A stretch of 45,604 nucleotides of DNA from PALSA-612 sp964595575 (GCA_964595575.1 CAZQRA010000019.1:1-45604), one strand, 5' to 3'; positions 16,892-25,763 are shown, counted from the first letter of the stretch. Translations and numbers: made by a program. Notes: a model not told the origin generated them from the letters alone.

Positions 16892-17487
16892 GGCTGCTTG
16901 CCCTCATGCCCCCGGCCGAGCACGTCCACTGGTGGTTCGCCACCGGCTTTCTCATCCTCGGCCTCTGCCTCCTTGCCCGGGCCATCGTCGGCCCCGAGGT
17001 GTGGGACCGCCGGCCCTGGCGCAGGTACCTGTGGCCCAGCGTGGCCTTCCTCATGGGGATCCTCATGTGGCCGGTGATGGTCTTCTTCACCAACTCCACG
17101 CTCCACGTCCTCGCCCATGGAGCCTGGGCGCAGGTGATGATGCTGGCCGGCGCCGCCGAGCTGGGCCTGGCCGCCGGCAAGCTGCGCGACCCCCGCTGGC
17201 GCCTGACGGTGCCCCTCGCCTTCCTCGTCTCCGGCGCCGCCTTCCTCGTTCACGAGCAGAACGGCTGGCTGTACTCGCGGTCGGCGTTCATCCACCACCT
17301 GGCGGGCTGGCTCCTCATCGGCGGCGCCGTGTTCCCGCTGCTCGCTGCCTTTCGGCCACGCTCGCTCGTCTCCAACGTCGGCTTCGCCGCGGTCTTCATC
17401 GCCCTGGCCGTCGCCCTCTACGCCTCCCGGGACGTGGCCCCCATCTTCGGCCACCTCTCCCCGGAGGCAGGAGCGCCCCACCGATGA
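16888..17487 (+). CDS. Polytopic membrane protein, histidine-rich
   Basis: 199 residues with about six hydrophobic segments. Histidines lie at or near membrane boundaries (PPAEHVHWWFATG, NSTLHVLAHGAWAQ, LVHEQNGWLY, FIHHLAGWLL). Such a pattern fits a haem- or copper-handling membrane protein, but I cannot name the family. It overlaps the upstream 91-aa gene and the downstream CopC-CopD gene by 4 nt each, so the three are co-translated. A role in copper uptake or delivery to respiratory enzymes is inference from context. Confidence 0.65.
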   Translation: MRLLALMPPAEHVHWWFATGFLILGLCLLARAIVGPEVWDRRPWRRYLWPSVAFLMGILMWPVMVFFTNSTLHVLAHGAWAQVMMLAGAAELGLAAGKLRDPRWRLTVPLAFLVSGAAFLVHEQNGWLYSRSAFIHHLAGWLLIGGAVFPLLAAFRPRSLVSNVGFAAVFIALAVALYASRDVAPIFGHLSPEAGAPHR

Positions 17488-18788
17488 GGCCTGCCCTCGC
17501 CATCGCCACCCTCGCCGCCCTCCTCTTCCCGGGCCTAGCCGTCGCCCACGCCACCCTGGAGACGGCCTCGCCCTCCTACCAGGCGCGCCTCGACCGGGCG
17601 CCCTCCCAGGTCGTCCTCCGCTTCAACCAGCAGGTGCGCGTCCTGCCGGGGTCGGTGCGGGTCTACGACCGCCTCGGCCGCGTGTACTCACGCGAGCCGA
17701 GGCTCGCCGGGCAGGGCCGGAAGATCGCGGCCTCCCTTCGGCCCCTCCCTCGGGGCGGGTACACGGTGCGCTGGCACGCCCTCTCCGCCGGCGATGGGCA
17801 CGTGGTGGCGGGGGTCTTCACCTTCGGCGTGGGCACCGCCGCTCCCGAGCCTGCTCAGGCCTACGGGGCGGCCGGCCCCGGCCCCCTCGACTACCTCGTG
17901 CGCTGGCTCTACTTCGCCGGGCTTGCCCTCGTCCTGGGCGGGCTTGCTTTCCGCCTCGTCCTGCTCCGGGGGCCGCTTCCGAGACAGCTCGAGCGCCGCT
18001 TCTACCTCCTGCAGACGGCGGCCCTGGTGGCCGTCCTGGAGACCGGCATCGCCGCCTTCTTGCTCCGGGCCGACGACGCTCTCCAGGTGCCCTTCACCCG
18101 CTTCCTCTACGCCGACCTCTCCCCCATCGCCCGCACCGGCTTCGGGTCGGCGTTCATCGCTATGACCCTGGGCTTCGTCGGCGTGCTTGCCCTCGTCTTC
18201 CTCGCCTGGCTCACCGAGCGGCAGAGGCTCCTCTGGCCCGCCCTCGTCCTGTCGCTGGGGCTGGCCTGGGGGCTCTCCCTGTCCGGGCACTCGGCGTCAG
18301 AGCCCAACTCCTCCCCGTGGTCGCGCCTCGCCGACTGGGTGCACGTGAGCGCCGCCTCCCTGTGGGCAGGGGGGCTGGCGACCCTCCTCCTCGTGTGCCT
18401 GTGCGCCCCCGAGCTTCGCCGGGTCGCCCTCCTCCGCTTCGCCCGCCTCGCTCCTGCGCTCGTTAGCCTCCTCGTTGCCGCCGGCGTCTACCTGAGCGTG
18501 CTGCGGCTGCCGCGGCTGGAGGACCTGTGGCAGACAGGCTACGGGCGGGTGCTGATCGTCAAGCTCTCCCTGGTCGCCCTGGCCTTGGCTTGGGGAGCAG
18601 TGCACCACCTGCTCGTGCGACCCCGCCTGGACAGGCCGGGCGTGCTCTCCCGGCTACCGCGCAGCCTGGCCGGCGAGAGCGCCGTGGGGATGGCGGTGCT
18701 GCTCGTGGCCGCGATCCTCGTCAACTCTAGCCCGCCACCGCTGCCGCCCGCCTCCTCCCCGGCCCAGGCGGCGAGCGGCCGGCGTTGA
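17484..18788 (+). CDS. CopC-CopD fusion, copper binding/import protein
   Basis: 434 residues. Signal peptide LAIATLAALLFPGLAVA is followed by a mature N-terminus starting with His (HATLETASPS), the amino-terminal Cu(II) ligand of CopC. The CopC domain continues to about residue 120, with the second ligand region AGDGHVVAGVFTFGV. About eight transmembrane helices of the CopD type follow, including SGHSASEP and ADWVHVSAASLWAGGLATL, whose histidines are conserved in CopD. Domain order and length match YcnJ-like fusions that bring copper across the membrane. It overlaps its neighbours on both sides and is the best functional anchor for this gene group. Confidence 0.9.
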   Translation: MRPALAIATLAALLFPGLAVAHATLETASPSYQARLDRAPSQVVLRFNQQVRVLPGSVRVYDRLGRVYSREPRLAGQGRKIAASLRPLPRGGYTVRWHALSAGDGHVVAGVFTFGVGTAAPEPAQAYGAAGPGPLDYLVRWLYFAGLALVLGGLAFRLVLLRGPLPRQLERRFYLLQTAALVAVLETGIAAFLLRADDALQVPFTRFLYADLSPIARTGFGSAFIAMTLGFVGVLALVFLAWLTERQRLLWPALVLSLGLAWGLSLSGHSASEPNSSPWSRLADWVHVSAASLWAGGLATLLLVCLCAPELRRVALLRFARLAPALVSLLVAAGVYLSVLRLPRLEDLWQTGYGRVLIVKLSLVALALAWGAVHHLLVRPRLDRPGVLSRLPRSLAGESAVGMAVLLVAAILVNSSPPPLPPASSPAQAASGRR

Positions 18789-18799
18789 GCCGCGCCGCT

Positions 18800-19954
18800 A
18801 TGGACGACCTCCTCGCCTACCGCGACCGCTTCCCCATCCTCGAGCGCACCACCTACCTGATCAACCACTCGCTGGGGGCGATGCCGGCAGCGGCGGAGGA
18901 GCGCCTGGCCGAGTACGCCCGCGTCTGGAAGACACGCGGCATCCGCGCATGGGCAGAGGGCTGGTGGGAGCTGCCGCTCACGGTCGGCGACCAGGTCGGG
19001 CGCATCATCGGCGCGCCGCCGGTAACGGTCTCGATGCACCAGAACGTCACCCTGGCCGAGGCCATCGTCCTCTCCTGTTTTCCGCTGGGGCCGCCGCGCA
19101 ACCGCATCGTCTACGAGGAGGGAAACTTCCCCAGCGTGCGCTACCTCTACCAGGCGCAGCGGGGCGCCGAGATCGTGGTGGTACCTGAGGGCGGGTCGCT
19201 CGCGGAGGCGATCGACGAGCGGACGCTCCTCGTCCCCATCCAGCACGTGCTCTTCAAGACCTCGCTCATCCAGGAGGTGCAGCCGGTCGTGCGCCGGGCG
19301 CACGAGGCCGGCGCCCGTGTCGTCCTCGACTGCTACCAGTCGGCGGGGACGGTTCCCCTCGACGTGACCGCCCTCGGCGTCGACTTCGCCGTCGGCGGCA
19401 GCGTCAAGTGGCTGTGCGGCGGGCCGGGCGCCGCCTGGCTCTACGTGCGGCCCGACCTGATCGAGCGGCTCCGGCCGGCCCTGGTCGGCTGGCAGGCCCA
19501 CGCGCGGCCCTTCGCCTTCGAGCCCCAGCTGGAGTACGCGGAAGGCGTCGCCCGCTTCCTCACCGGTACGCCCAACGTGCCCGCGCTCTACGCGGCCACG
19601 GCCGGGTACGACCTCATCGAGGAGGTCGGCGTAGAGCGGATTCGCGAGAAGTCGCTCCGCCAGACCGAGCTTCTCACCCGGCTTCTCGTCGCCGCCGGCT
19701 TCGAGGTGACGAGCCCGCTCGACGCGGCCCGCCGCGGCGGCACGGTGACGGTGCGCACGCCCGGCTTCGCGGGCGTACAGCCGGAGCTGGCGGCGCGCGA
19801 CATCCTCTGCGACTTCCGGCCGGAGACGAGACTCCGCCTGGGGCCCCACTTCTTCAACACGGACGAGGAGCTCCGGTTCGCCGTCGAGCAGATCGTGGAC
19901 ATCGTGGAGACGGGCGCCTACGAGCGCCACCTGGGCGCCGGCGCCCGCTTCTAG
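18800..19954 (+). CDS. Kynureninase-like class V aminotransferase-fold PLP enzyme
   Basis: About 384 residues. It has the fold type I layout: substrate-side N-terminus (TYLINHSLGAMPAAAEERL), PLP-phosphate region (SMHQNVTLAEAIVL), Asp in VVLDCYQSAGTVPLDV, and the Schiff-base Lys in VGGSVKWLCGGPGAAWLYV. This arrangement and the FLTGTPNVPALYAA segment resemble kynureninase, which hydrolyses kynurenine to anthranilate and alanine, but other class V lyases share it. The ATG at 18800 is preferred; a TTG at 18785 would overlap the CopC-CopD stop by TTGA and is possible. No other tryptophan-catabolic genes are nearby, so the substrate is open. Confidence 0.8.
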   Translation: MDDLLAYRDRFPILERTTYLINHSLGAMPAAAEERLAEYARVWKTRGIRAWAEGWWELPLTVGDQVGRIIGAPPVTVSMHQNVTLAEAIVLSCFPLGPPRNRIVYEEGNFPSVRYLYQAQRGAEIVVVPEGGSLAEAIDERTLLVPIQHVLFKTSLIQEVQPVVRRAHEAGARVVLDCYQSAGTVPLDVTALGVDFAVGGSVKWLCGGPGAAWLYVRPDLIERLRPALVGWQAHARPFAFEPQLEYAEGVARFLTGTPNVPALYAATAGYDLIEEVGVERIREKSLRQTELLTRLLVAAGFEVTSPLDAARRGGTVTVRTPGFAGVQPELAARDILCDFRPETRLRLGPHFFNTDEELRFAVEQIVDIVETGAYERHLGAGARF

Positions 19955-20004
19955 ACACGCCGGTCCCGTTGCGCCGGCGGCCGAGTTGTGAGATCGTGCC
20001 TGCC

Positions 20005-20785
20005 GTGACGAGAGCCCGCTCCCTCGTTACCTGGGCGACCCTCGCCGTCTTCTCGGCCGCCCCGTCTGGGCGGCCGGGTCGAGCGCGGCGCTTCCTCCCC
20101 CGGGTAGGGACACCATCGACCGGACGACGGCGTTCGTGAACCTGCAGCTGGGAAGCTTGCCGGCCGAGACGATCGAGCTTCAGGGCGAGACGATCGTGCG
20201 ACGCGGCGCGCCGGATCCGGCGACCGGAACCATCCCGACGGAGATGGTGCACATGACGCTACGGGGGACGAGCCCGACCTGGGACCGGTGGCGCCCCAGG
20301 CCGGCGCGGGCGTGGGAACAGCGCCGGTGACCGGAGTGATCGAGAAGGTCCAGCTCGACGCCCGGGGAGGACTGGTCAACGCCATCAGTAAGTTCACCTT
20401 TCCGGAGATCAACTTGTCGCACTTCCCGCGCGGTCAGGCGGTGCACCTCCCCCGCATCGTTCTCCGACCTCCGCTCGAGGTCGAGGCCCACATCACCAGC
20501 ATCCCTCCCAACGTCCCGGTGACCACTCCGCCTAAGCTGGGCAGGCTCGCCCACGTCAAGTGCTACTCGATCAAGGCCAAGGGGCGCTTCGCGCCGCGGA
20601 CGGTCGCCCTGGCCGACCAGTTCCAGGCCACGGGCGCCACCGTCGCCCGCCCGCTCACGCTCTGCGCTCCGGTCTCCAAAGATGGCGGCCAGGTGGTCGC
20701 TTCCGCCGCTCACCTGAAGTGGTACGCGATCACGAGCGCCGGCGAGGCCGCCAAGCCCAAGCCCGCCGAGGTGGAGGTGGTGTGA
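20005..20785 (+). pseudogene. Secreted protein gene with two single-base frameshifts
   Basis: Three reading frames join into one protein if one base is added in the CCCC at 20060-20063 and one in the GGGGG at 20263-20267. The restored length is 261 codons with no internal stop. It begins with an ideal signal peptide (VTRARSLVTWATLAVFSAA, then VWAAGSSAA). Frame two carries FVNLQLGSLPAETIELQGET. Frame three carries VTGVIEKVQLDARGG and ends in a domain with HVKCYSIKA, VALADQF, LCAPVSKDG and HLKWYAI. The Cys/Tyr/Lys-rich ending resembles a domain common in secreted proteins of environmental bacteria. Both lesions are one-base losses in homopolymers, so sequencing error is as likely as real decay. 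The function is unknown. Confidence 0.7.
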
Positions 20786-20943
20786 GACCGCCCTGCTCTA
20801 CGCCGAGCGGTCGCGAGCGGCCCTCTTCTTCCAGGGTCAGCGGCTCGGCTTCATCACACATCCCCTTCCTGGGCGTCAAAGACAGCCCCTGCGAGTAGCG
20901 CTCTCCGGCGCGGGCGAGCGCGGCTAGGGTTTGCGTCGCTGCC

Positions 20944-22884
20944 GTGCTCCCCGAGGACGTCTACGAGCTTGCGTGGGTCACCGACCCCCGCCTCTCCCCG
21001 GACGGGAGGGTGACGGCGGTGGTAGTGCGGAGCGTGGATCGGGAGAAGAATCGGTATCGGGGCGCCGTCTGGCTCGTGCCGCTCGACGGTGGGTCTCCTC
21101 GCCAGCTCACCGCCGGCCTGACCGAGGACTGCGACCCCCGCTGGTCGCCCGACGGGACGCGGATCGCCTTCGTCTCCGACCGCGACGGCAAGGCCAAGCA
21201 GCTGTACGTCATGCCTGTGGACGGAGGCGAGCCCCGCCGCCTGACCGACCTTCCCGAGGACGTGGAGACCCCGGCCTGGTCCCCGGACGGGAAGTACCTG
21301 TGCTTTGCCTCGCGCGTTCCCGATCCCGCCTACAGGGAGGAGGACGAGAGGCGCCGCCCGCCCCGCCGCTTCCGCCGCCTGCAGTACAAGCTCGACTCCG
21401 TGGGCTGGATCGGCGACCGCCGCCGCCACCTCTTCGTCGTCCCGGCCGACGGCTCCGCCCAGGCGCGGCAGATCACCGACGGCGACTTCGAGGACGCCCG
21501 GCCCGCCTGGTCTCCAGACGGGACGCGCATCGTCTTCGACTCGGCCCGGCACGAGGACTGGGACATCGACCTCAGGCGCGACCTCTACCTGGTCTCGCCG
21601 GAAGGGGGGGATCCGGAGCGGCTGACCGCCCTGGACGGCTGGTACGAGGCCCCCTCCTGGTCTCCCGACGGCTCCCTCATCGCCTGTCGCTGGGAGCCGG
21701 GCGGCTTCGACTACCCGCGCCACGGCCGGATCGCGGTGGTGGACCCGACCAGCGGTGGCCGCCGCCTGCTCGCCGAGGAGCTCGACCGCAACTGCAGCCC
21801 CTACCCCGAGCTAAGGGAGCCGATCTGGGAGGGCGACTCCATCCTCTTTGCCGTCGAGGACAGGGGCTCGACCCACGTCTACCGCGTCTCTGCCCGCGGC
21901 TCTCTGCCGCCCGAGCTGGTCGTCGGCGGCGAGCTGCGGGTCAGCGGCTACGACGTGGCTGCCGGGGCGCTCGCGTACACGGCCTCGACCCCGACCATGC
22001 CCTCCGAGCTGTTCGTGGGAGAGCGCCGCCTTACCGAGGTGAGCCGCCCCTTCTGCGAGGCGCGTCCCCTCGTCCAGCCGGAGCGCTTCGTGGCCCGCTC
22101 CCCGGACGGCGCCGAGGTGGACGCCTGGCTCATGCGCCCGGCGGGCTTCGAGGAAGGACGCCGCTACCCCACCCTGCTCGTCATCCACGGCGGCCCCTTC
22201 ACCCAGTACGGGAACGGCTTCCTGGACGAGCTGCAGGTGTACGCGCGAGCCGGGTACGTCGTCCTCTTCTCCAACCCGCGCGGCTCCTCCGGCTACAGCG
22301 AGGCCTGGGGACGGGCGATCCGGGGCCCGGTGGAGGGGAAGGGCGGCTGGGGCTCCCTCGACTACCAGGACCTGATGGCGGTCGTGGACACCGCCCTCCA
22401 GCGCTTCCCGTTCTGCGACCCCGAGCGGCTGGGGGTGATGGGAGGCTCCTACGGGGGGTTCATGACCAGCTGGATCGTGGCCCACACCGACCGCTTCCGG
22501 GTCGCCATCTCCGAGCGGGCCGTCAACAACCTGCTCTCGGAGTTCGGCTCCAGCGACATCGGCTGGTTCATGCGGGGCTACACAGGGGTCTTCCCCTTCG
22601 AGGACGTGCGACCCTACCTCGAGCGGTCGCCGACCACCTACGCCGCCCGCATCTCCACCCCGCTCCTCATCCTCCACTCGGAGCAGGACCTGCGCTGCCA
22701 CGTCGAGCAGGCCGAGCACCTGTTCGCCATCCTCCGCCTGCTCGGGCGCGAGGTCGAGCTGGTGCGGTTTCCGGCCGAGAGCCACGAGCTCTCCCGCTCG
22801 GGGTCGCCGGTCCACCGCGTGATGCGCTTCCAGGTCATCCTCGACTGGCTGGCCCGCTACCTCCAGCCCGGCGCAAGCGGGTGA
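20944..22884 (+). CDS. S9 family prolyl oligopeptidase-like peptidase
   Basis: 646 residues. The N-terminal half is a beta-propeller built from repeats of the type PxWSPDGTRIAFxSD (seen at least five times). The C-terminal half is an alpha/beta-hydrolase. Catalytic Ser502 lies in GGSYGGFM, with Asp in HSEQDLRCH and His in ESHELSRSG. It cleaves short peptides, probably as an acylaminoacyl-peptidase or dipeptidyl-peptidase-like enzyme. No signal peptide is seen, so it is likely cytoplasmic. The GTG at 20944 is chosen because homologous sequence begins there; TAGGGT at 20925-20930 could be its -10 with a short leader. The stop overlaps a small membrane protein gene by GTGA. Confidence 0.92.
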   Translation: MLPEDVYELAWVTDPRLSPDGRVTAVVVRSVDREKNRYRGAVWLVPLDGGSPRQLTAGLTEDCDPRWSPDGTRIAFVSDRDGKAKQLYVMPVDGGEPRRLTDLPEDVETPAWSPDGKYLCFASRVPDPAYREEDERRRPPRRFRRLQYKLDSVGWIGDRRRHLFVVPADGSAQARQITDGDFEDARPAWSPDGTRIVFDSARHEDWDIDLRRDLYLVSPEGGDPERLTALDGWYEAPSWSPDGSLIACRWEPGGFDYPRHGRIAVVDPTSGGRRLLAEELDRNCSPYPELREPIWEGDSILFAVEDRGSTHVYRVSARGSLPPELVVGGELRVSGYDVAAGALAYTASTPTMPSELFVGERRLTEVSRPFCEARPLVQPERFVARSPDGAEVDAWLMRPAGFEEGRRYPTLLVIHGGPFTQYGNGFLDELQVYARAGYVVLFSNPRGSSGYSEAWGRAIRGPVEGKGGWGSLDYQDLMAVVDTALQRFPFCDPERLGVMGGSYGGFMTSWIVAHTDRFRVAISERAVNNLLSEFGSSDIGWFMRGYTGVFPFEDVRPYLERSPTTYAARISTPLLILHSEQDLRCHVEQAEHLFAILRLLGREVELVRFPAESHELSRSGSPVHRVMRFQVILDWLARYLQPGASG

Positions 22885-23024
22885 GGCGGCTCGACCGAGA
22901 GCCCGGGCCCGAGGACGTCATCCCCCGCTGGCTTGCCCGCCTGTCCCGGATCGTGGTGGTCGCCTTCGTCGTCGGCGTGAGCGCCCTGCTCCTCTTCAGC
23001 GTGGTCGTCTTCGCCCTGCGCTAG
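22881..23024 (+). CDS. 47-aa single-pass membrane protein
   Basis: A short frame starting with GTG inside the stop of the S9 peptidase gene (GTGA). A charged start (RRLDREPGPEDVIPRW) is followed by one hydrophobic helix (IVVVAFVVGVSALLLFSVVV). The tight overlap and clean helix support a real gene. Its stop TAG and the stop of the convergent gene share the CTAG at 23021-23024. The function is unknown. Confidence 0.6.
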   Translation: MRRLDREPGPEDVIPRWLARLSRIVVVAFVVGVSALLLFSVVVFALR

Positions 23025-24334
23025 AGGGAGGACGAGGCCGGTCGCCGCCGGCTGTCGGCGAGGACGGCACGCAGGGAGGCATCGAGGATCTCGACCGCGA
23101 GCTCGATCTCGGGCTCGGTCACGGTGAGCGGCGGGGCCATCCGCAGGCAGCTTCCCCCCGGCCCGCCCCGGACGATGTTCATGGACAAGCCCCGCCGCAG
23201 GCACTCCTCGGTCACCGCTTGTCCCAAGGCATCGGCGGGGGCCCGGCTCTCCCGATCCTCGACCAGCTCCACCCCCACCAGAAGGCCCCGTCCCCGTACG
23301 TCGCCCACCTGCTCGTGGGTAGCTTGGAGCTCCCGCAGCCGGGCGAGGAGGAGGGCGCCTCGCTCTCGGGCTCGGCTGACGAGATCCTCCTCGGCGATGA
23401 CGTCGAGCACGGCCAGGCCGGCAGCTGCGGGAAGAGGGTCGGAGACGTGCGAGGTGATGTGGAGGAAACCCTTGGCCACGCAGTCCGCCTCGATCGCCTC
23501 GCTGGTGGCGGTGGCCGCCAGGGGAATGCCGCCCCCGAGCGTCTTCGACATGGCCACGAGATCGGGCACGACCCCGTCGTGCTCGAACCCGAACATGGTG
23601 CCCAGCCGCCCGAAGCCGGTCTGGGCCTCGTCCACGACCAGGAGCATGCCTCGCTCGTCGCAGAGCTCCCGCAGGCGGCGGAGGTAGCCGTCGGGCGGGA
23701 CGATCACCCCGCCCGCCGACAGAACCGGCTCCGCCACCGCCGCGGCCAGCGACCCCACCGACTGCTGGTCGACGAGGGCGAACCCGGCCTCGAGGCAGGT
23801 GAGGTCGCAGGCGTCTCGGCAGTGGCGCAGGGGACAGCGGTAGGCGTAAGGGGCGGGCAGGGCGAAGGCGCCCGGCAGGAGGGGCCCGTACCCGGCGTGG
23901 GCCATGGAGAAGGTCACGGAGCTCGTCCCCGCCAAAAGCCCATGGAAGCTTCGAGCCAGGCCCACGACCTCGAAGCGGCCGGTGTGCATCTTGGCCAGCT
24001 TGAGCGCCACCTCGTTTGCCTCCGAGCCCGTGTTGAGGAGGATCACCTTGTGGAGCGCCGCGGGGAGGAGCCGGCTCAAGCGCTCGGCCAGGGCGAGTAC
24101 CGGCTCGGACAGCATCCACGAGTTGAGGTGGGACACGGTGCGCAGCGCCTCCTCCACGGCGGCCGCGATTCGGGGGTGGTTGTGGCCGATGGTGGAGCAG
24201 ATCTGGCCCGAGGTGAAGTCGAGGACGCGCCTGCCGTCGGCGGTCTCGAGCCAGGACCCCTCCGCCCGCGCCACCAGGAAGGGGGCGAAGGTGGAGCCGG
24301 CGTAGCGGATCAGGTACCGCTGGCGCTCGTCCAC
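23021..24334 (-). CDS. 2,2-dialkylglycine decarboxylase-like class III aminotransferase
   Basis: 437 residues. Strong motif-by-motif agreement with dialkylglycine decarboxylase: YLIRYAGSTFAPFLVARAEG, LDFTSGQICSTIGHNHP, LLNTGSEANEVALKLAK, PLP region with DEAQTGFGRLGTMF, Schiff-base Lys in MSKTLGGGIPLAA, and THVSDPLPAA-type region (TSHVSDPLPAAAGL). The known enzyme decarboxylates 2-aminoisobutyrate or isovaline and transaminates the amine to pyruvate. An extra cysteine-containing loop (RCPLRHCRDACDLTC) is unusual. The GTG at 24334 starts the conserved sequence, and GAGACT lies 7 nt upstream in the leaderless position. It diverges from thyX and converges on the 47-aa gene. A generic class III aminotransferase remains possible. 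Confidence 0.85.
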   Translation of the reverse strand: MDERQRYLIRYAGSTFAPFLVARAEGSWLETADGRRVLDFTSGQICSTIGHNHPRIAAAVEEALRTVSHLNSWMLSEPVLALAERLSRLLPAALHKVILLNTGSEANEVALKLAKMHTGRFEVVGLARSFHGLLAGTSSVTFSMAHAGYGPLLPGAFALPAPYAYRCPLRHCRDACDLTCLEAGFALVDQQSVGSLAAAVAEPVLSAGGVIVPPDGYLRRLRELCDERGMLLVVDEAQTGFGRLGTMFGFEHDGVVPDLVAMSKTLGGGIPLAATATSEAIEADCVAKGFLHITSHVSDPLPAAAGLAVLDVIAEEDLVSRARERGALLLARLRELQATHEQVGDVRGRGLLVGVELVEDRESRAPADALGQAVTEECLRRGLSMNIVRGGPGGSCLRMAPPLTVTEPEIELAVEILDASLRAVLADSRRRPASSSL

Positions 24335-24406
24335 GGCCGCGAGTCTCGCACACAGGTCCAGCCTCCGCAGGGCCTCGGGCGGCCTCCTGTCGGCCGGGTC
24401 GGCGAG

Positions 24407-24419
24407 TACACTCGCTGCC
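24407..24419 (+). promoter_or_regulatory. Leaderless promoter of thyX
   Basis: TACACT (24407-24412) precedes the thyX GTG by 7 nt, without a ribosome site. The divergent gene on the other strand has GAGACT 7 nt before its GTG, so the 85-nt gap holds two back-to-back starts. Confidence 0.55.
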
Positions 24420-25127
24420 GTGGCCGTGGCCGCCGAGACCATCCCCCAGGGCGCCATCCCGGTGCTCGACCACGGCTTCGTGCGCCTGGACGCGGCCATG
24501 GCCGACGACCTCTCCGTCGTCAACGCCGCCCGGGTCAGCTTCGGGCGCCGCAAGGAGGTCATGGACGAGGCGGACGAGGGCCTGATCCGGTTCCTCATGC
24601 GCGACCGGCACGGGACCCCCTTCGAGCACAACGCCTTCCGGTTCCACGTCCGGGCCCCCATCTTCGTGGCCCGGGAGTGGATGCGCCACCGGGTGGGCAG
24701 CTTCAACGAGTTCAGCCTCCGCTACGCCAAGGCGAGCGACGACTTCTACCTGCCGGCGGCCGAGGACGTGCGGGCCCAGGTGGGCAAGCCGGGGGCCTAC
24801 TCGTTCCAGCCGGTCACGGCGGAGGTGGCCGAGCGGGCGCGGGCGGAGCTGCGGGCGGTGTACGAGCACGCCTACGCGGCCTACGAGCGCCTGGTGGAGA
24901 TGGGGGTGGCCCGCGAGCTCGCCCGCTGCGCCCTCCCCGTGGGCGCCTACACGGAGTTCTACTGGACGGTGAACGCCCGTTCGCTCATGAACTTCGTGTC
25001 CCTGCGGGCCCACGAGACGGCCCAGCGGGAGATCCGCTACTACGCCCAAGCCGTGGAGACCCTGTTCGCCCAGAAGATGCCGGTCACCCACGCGGCCTTC
25101 GTGGCCGCGGGGAGGGTCGCTCCCTAG
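24420..25127 (+). CDS. thyX: FAD-dependent thymidylate synthase ThyX
   Basis: 235 residues. ThyX methylates dUMP to dTMP using methylene-tetrahydrofolate and reduced FAD. The signature RHRxxSxNExSxRY is at residues 89-102 (RHRVGSFNEFSLRY). Other family segments are PFEHNAFRFHVRAPIFVAREW and LPVGAYTEFYWTVNARSLMNF, with ARELARCALP before it. The GTG start follows a leaderless-type -10. The 3' end converges on the anti-sigma gene, 21 nt apart. It fits the presence of a folate-pathway GTP cyclohydrolase a few kilobases away, though the two are not co-transcribed. Confidence 0.96.
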   Translation: MAVAAETIPQGAIPVLDHGFVRLDAAMADDLSVVNAARVSFGRRKEVMDEADEGLIRFLMRDRHGTPFEHNAFRFHVRAPIFVAREWMRHRVGSFNEFSLRYAKASDDFYLPAAEDVRAQVGKPGAYSFQPVTAEVAERARAELRAVYEHAYAAYERLVEMGVARELARCALPVGAYTEFYWTVNARSLMNFVSLRAHETAQREIRYYAQAVETLFAQKMPVTHAAFVAAGRVAP

Positions 25128-25148
25128 CGAGGGGGCGCCGAGCCCGAG

Positions 25149-25763
25149 CTACGTGGTCAGGACGACCTGCTCGGGCCCGGCGGGTCGGCCGGGTAGGTGG
25201 GCGGTCACCACCCAGCCATCCCAGCGCCGCCCCCAGGGCTGGAGCCGGTAGGCGATGCTGAGCCGAACGGAGGTCGTGCCCGGCCCCACGCGGAAGGTGC
25301 CGCAGGAGGCGGAAGGCTTGCCCCTCTTGGACAGGTAGAGCTCGTAGTAGCCCCCCTCCGGCAGCGGAGGAAGCCCCTGCACCTCCATCTCGATGGGGAT
25401 GTTCCCGTACTCGTCCGGGCTGCCGATCTTGAGCACGGCCTGAGCCTGGGCGAGACGGCCGAGGCCGTGCATGGGTACGACCCGGACGGCCTGGAACCCG
25501 CTCTGGGGGGCGACCGCGTAGCCGACCGCGAAGGCGCTCCCGGCCAGGGCGAGAGCCAGGGCCAGGGCGGCGAGGGGACGTCGGCGCCCGCGGGCGAGGG
25601 AGGCGAGGCGGCCGACCCTGGGCGCTCGCGCCAGGCTGGGGGGGAGCGTCGGGGGAGGTCCGGCTTGGACCAGGAGCTCGTGCGCTCGGCGCAGCCGAGC
25701 CAGCTCGGCCGGGGATCCCTCCTCGCCCACGAGCCGGTCCAGGTCGGGCGGATCTCGCCTCAC
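25149..25763 (-). CDS. Anti-sigma factor, RskA-like C-terminal domain
   Basis: About 204 residues. The N-terminal 60 residues (DRLVGEEGSPAELARLRRAHELL) are cytoplasmic and lack the zinc HxxxCxxC motif of many anti-sigma factors. One transmembrane helix follows (PLAALALALALAGSAFAVGYAVA), then an extracytoplasmic domain with GYYELYLSKRGKPSASCGTF and WDGWVVTAHLPG, typical of the anti-sigma-K/RskA type. It should bind and inhibit the ECF sigma factor encoded just upstream. The GTG start overlaps the sigma gene stop by GTGA, the usual arrangement for such pairs. Confidence 0.82.
   Translation of the reverse strand: MRRDPPDLDRLVGEEGSPAELARLRRAHELLVQAGPPPTLPPSLARAPRVGRLASLARGRRRPLAALALALALAGSAFAVGYAVAPQSGFQAVRVVPMHGLGRLAQAQAVLKIGSPDEYGNIPIEMEVQGLPPLPEGGYYELYLSKRGKPSASCGTFRVGPGTTSVRLSIAYRLQPWGRRWDGWVVTAHLPGRPAGPEQVVLTT

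Noticed and set aside
19955..20004. Promoter for the frameshifted secreted gene
   Set aside because: No TANNNT at the leaderless distance and no ribosome site could be identified.
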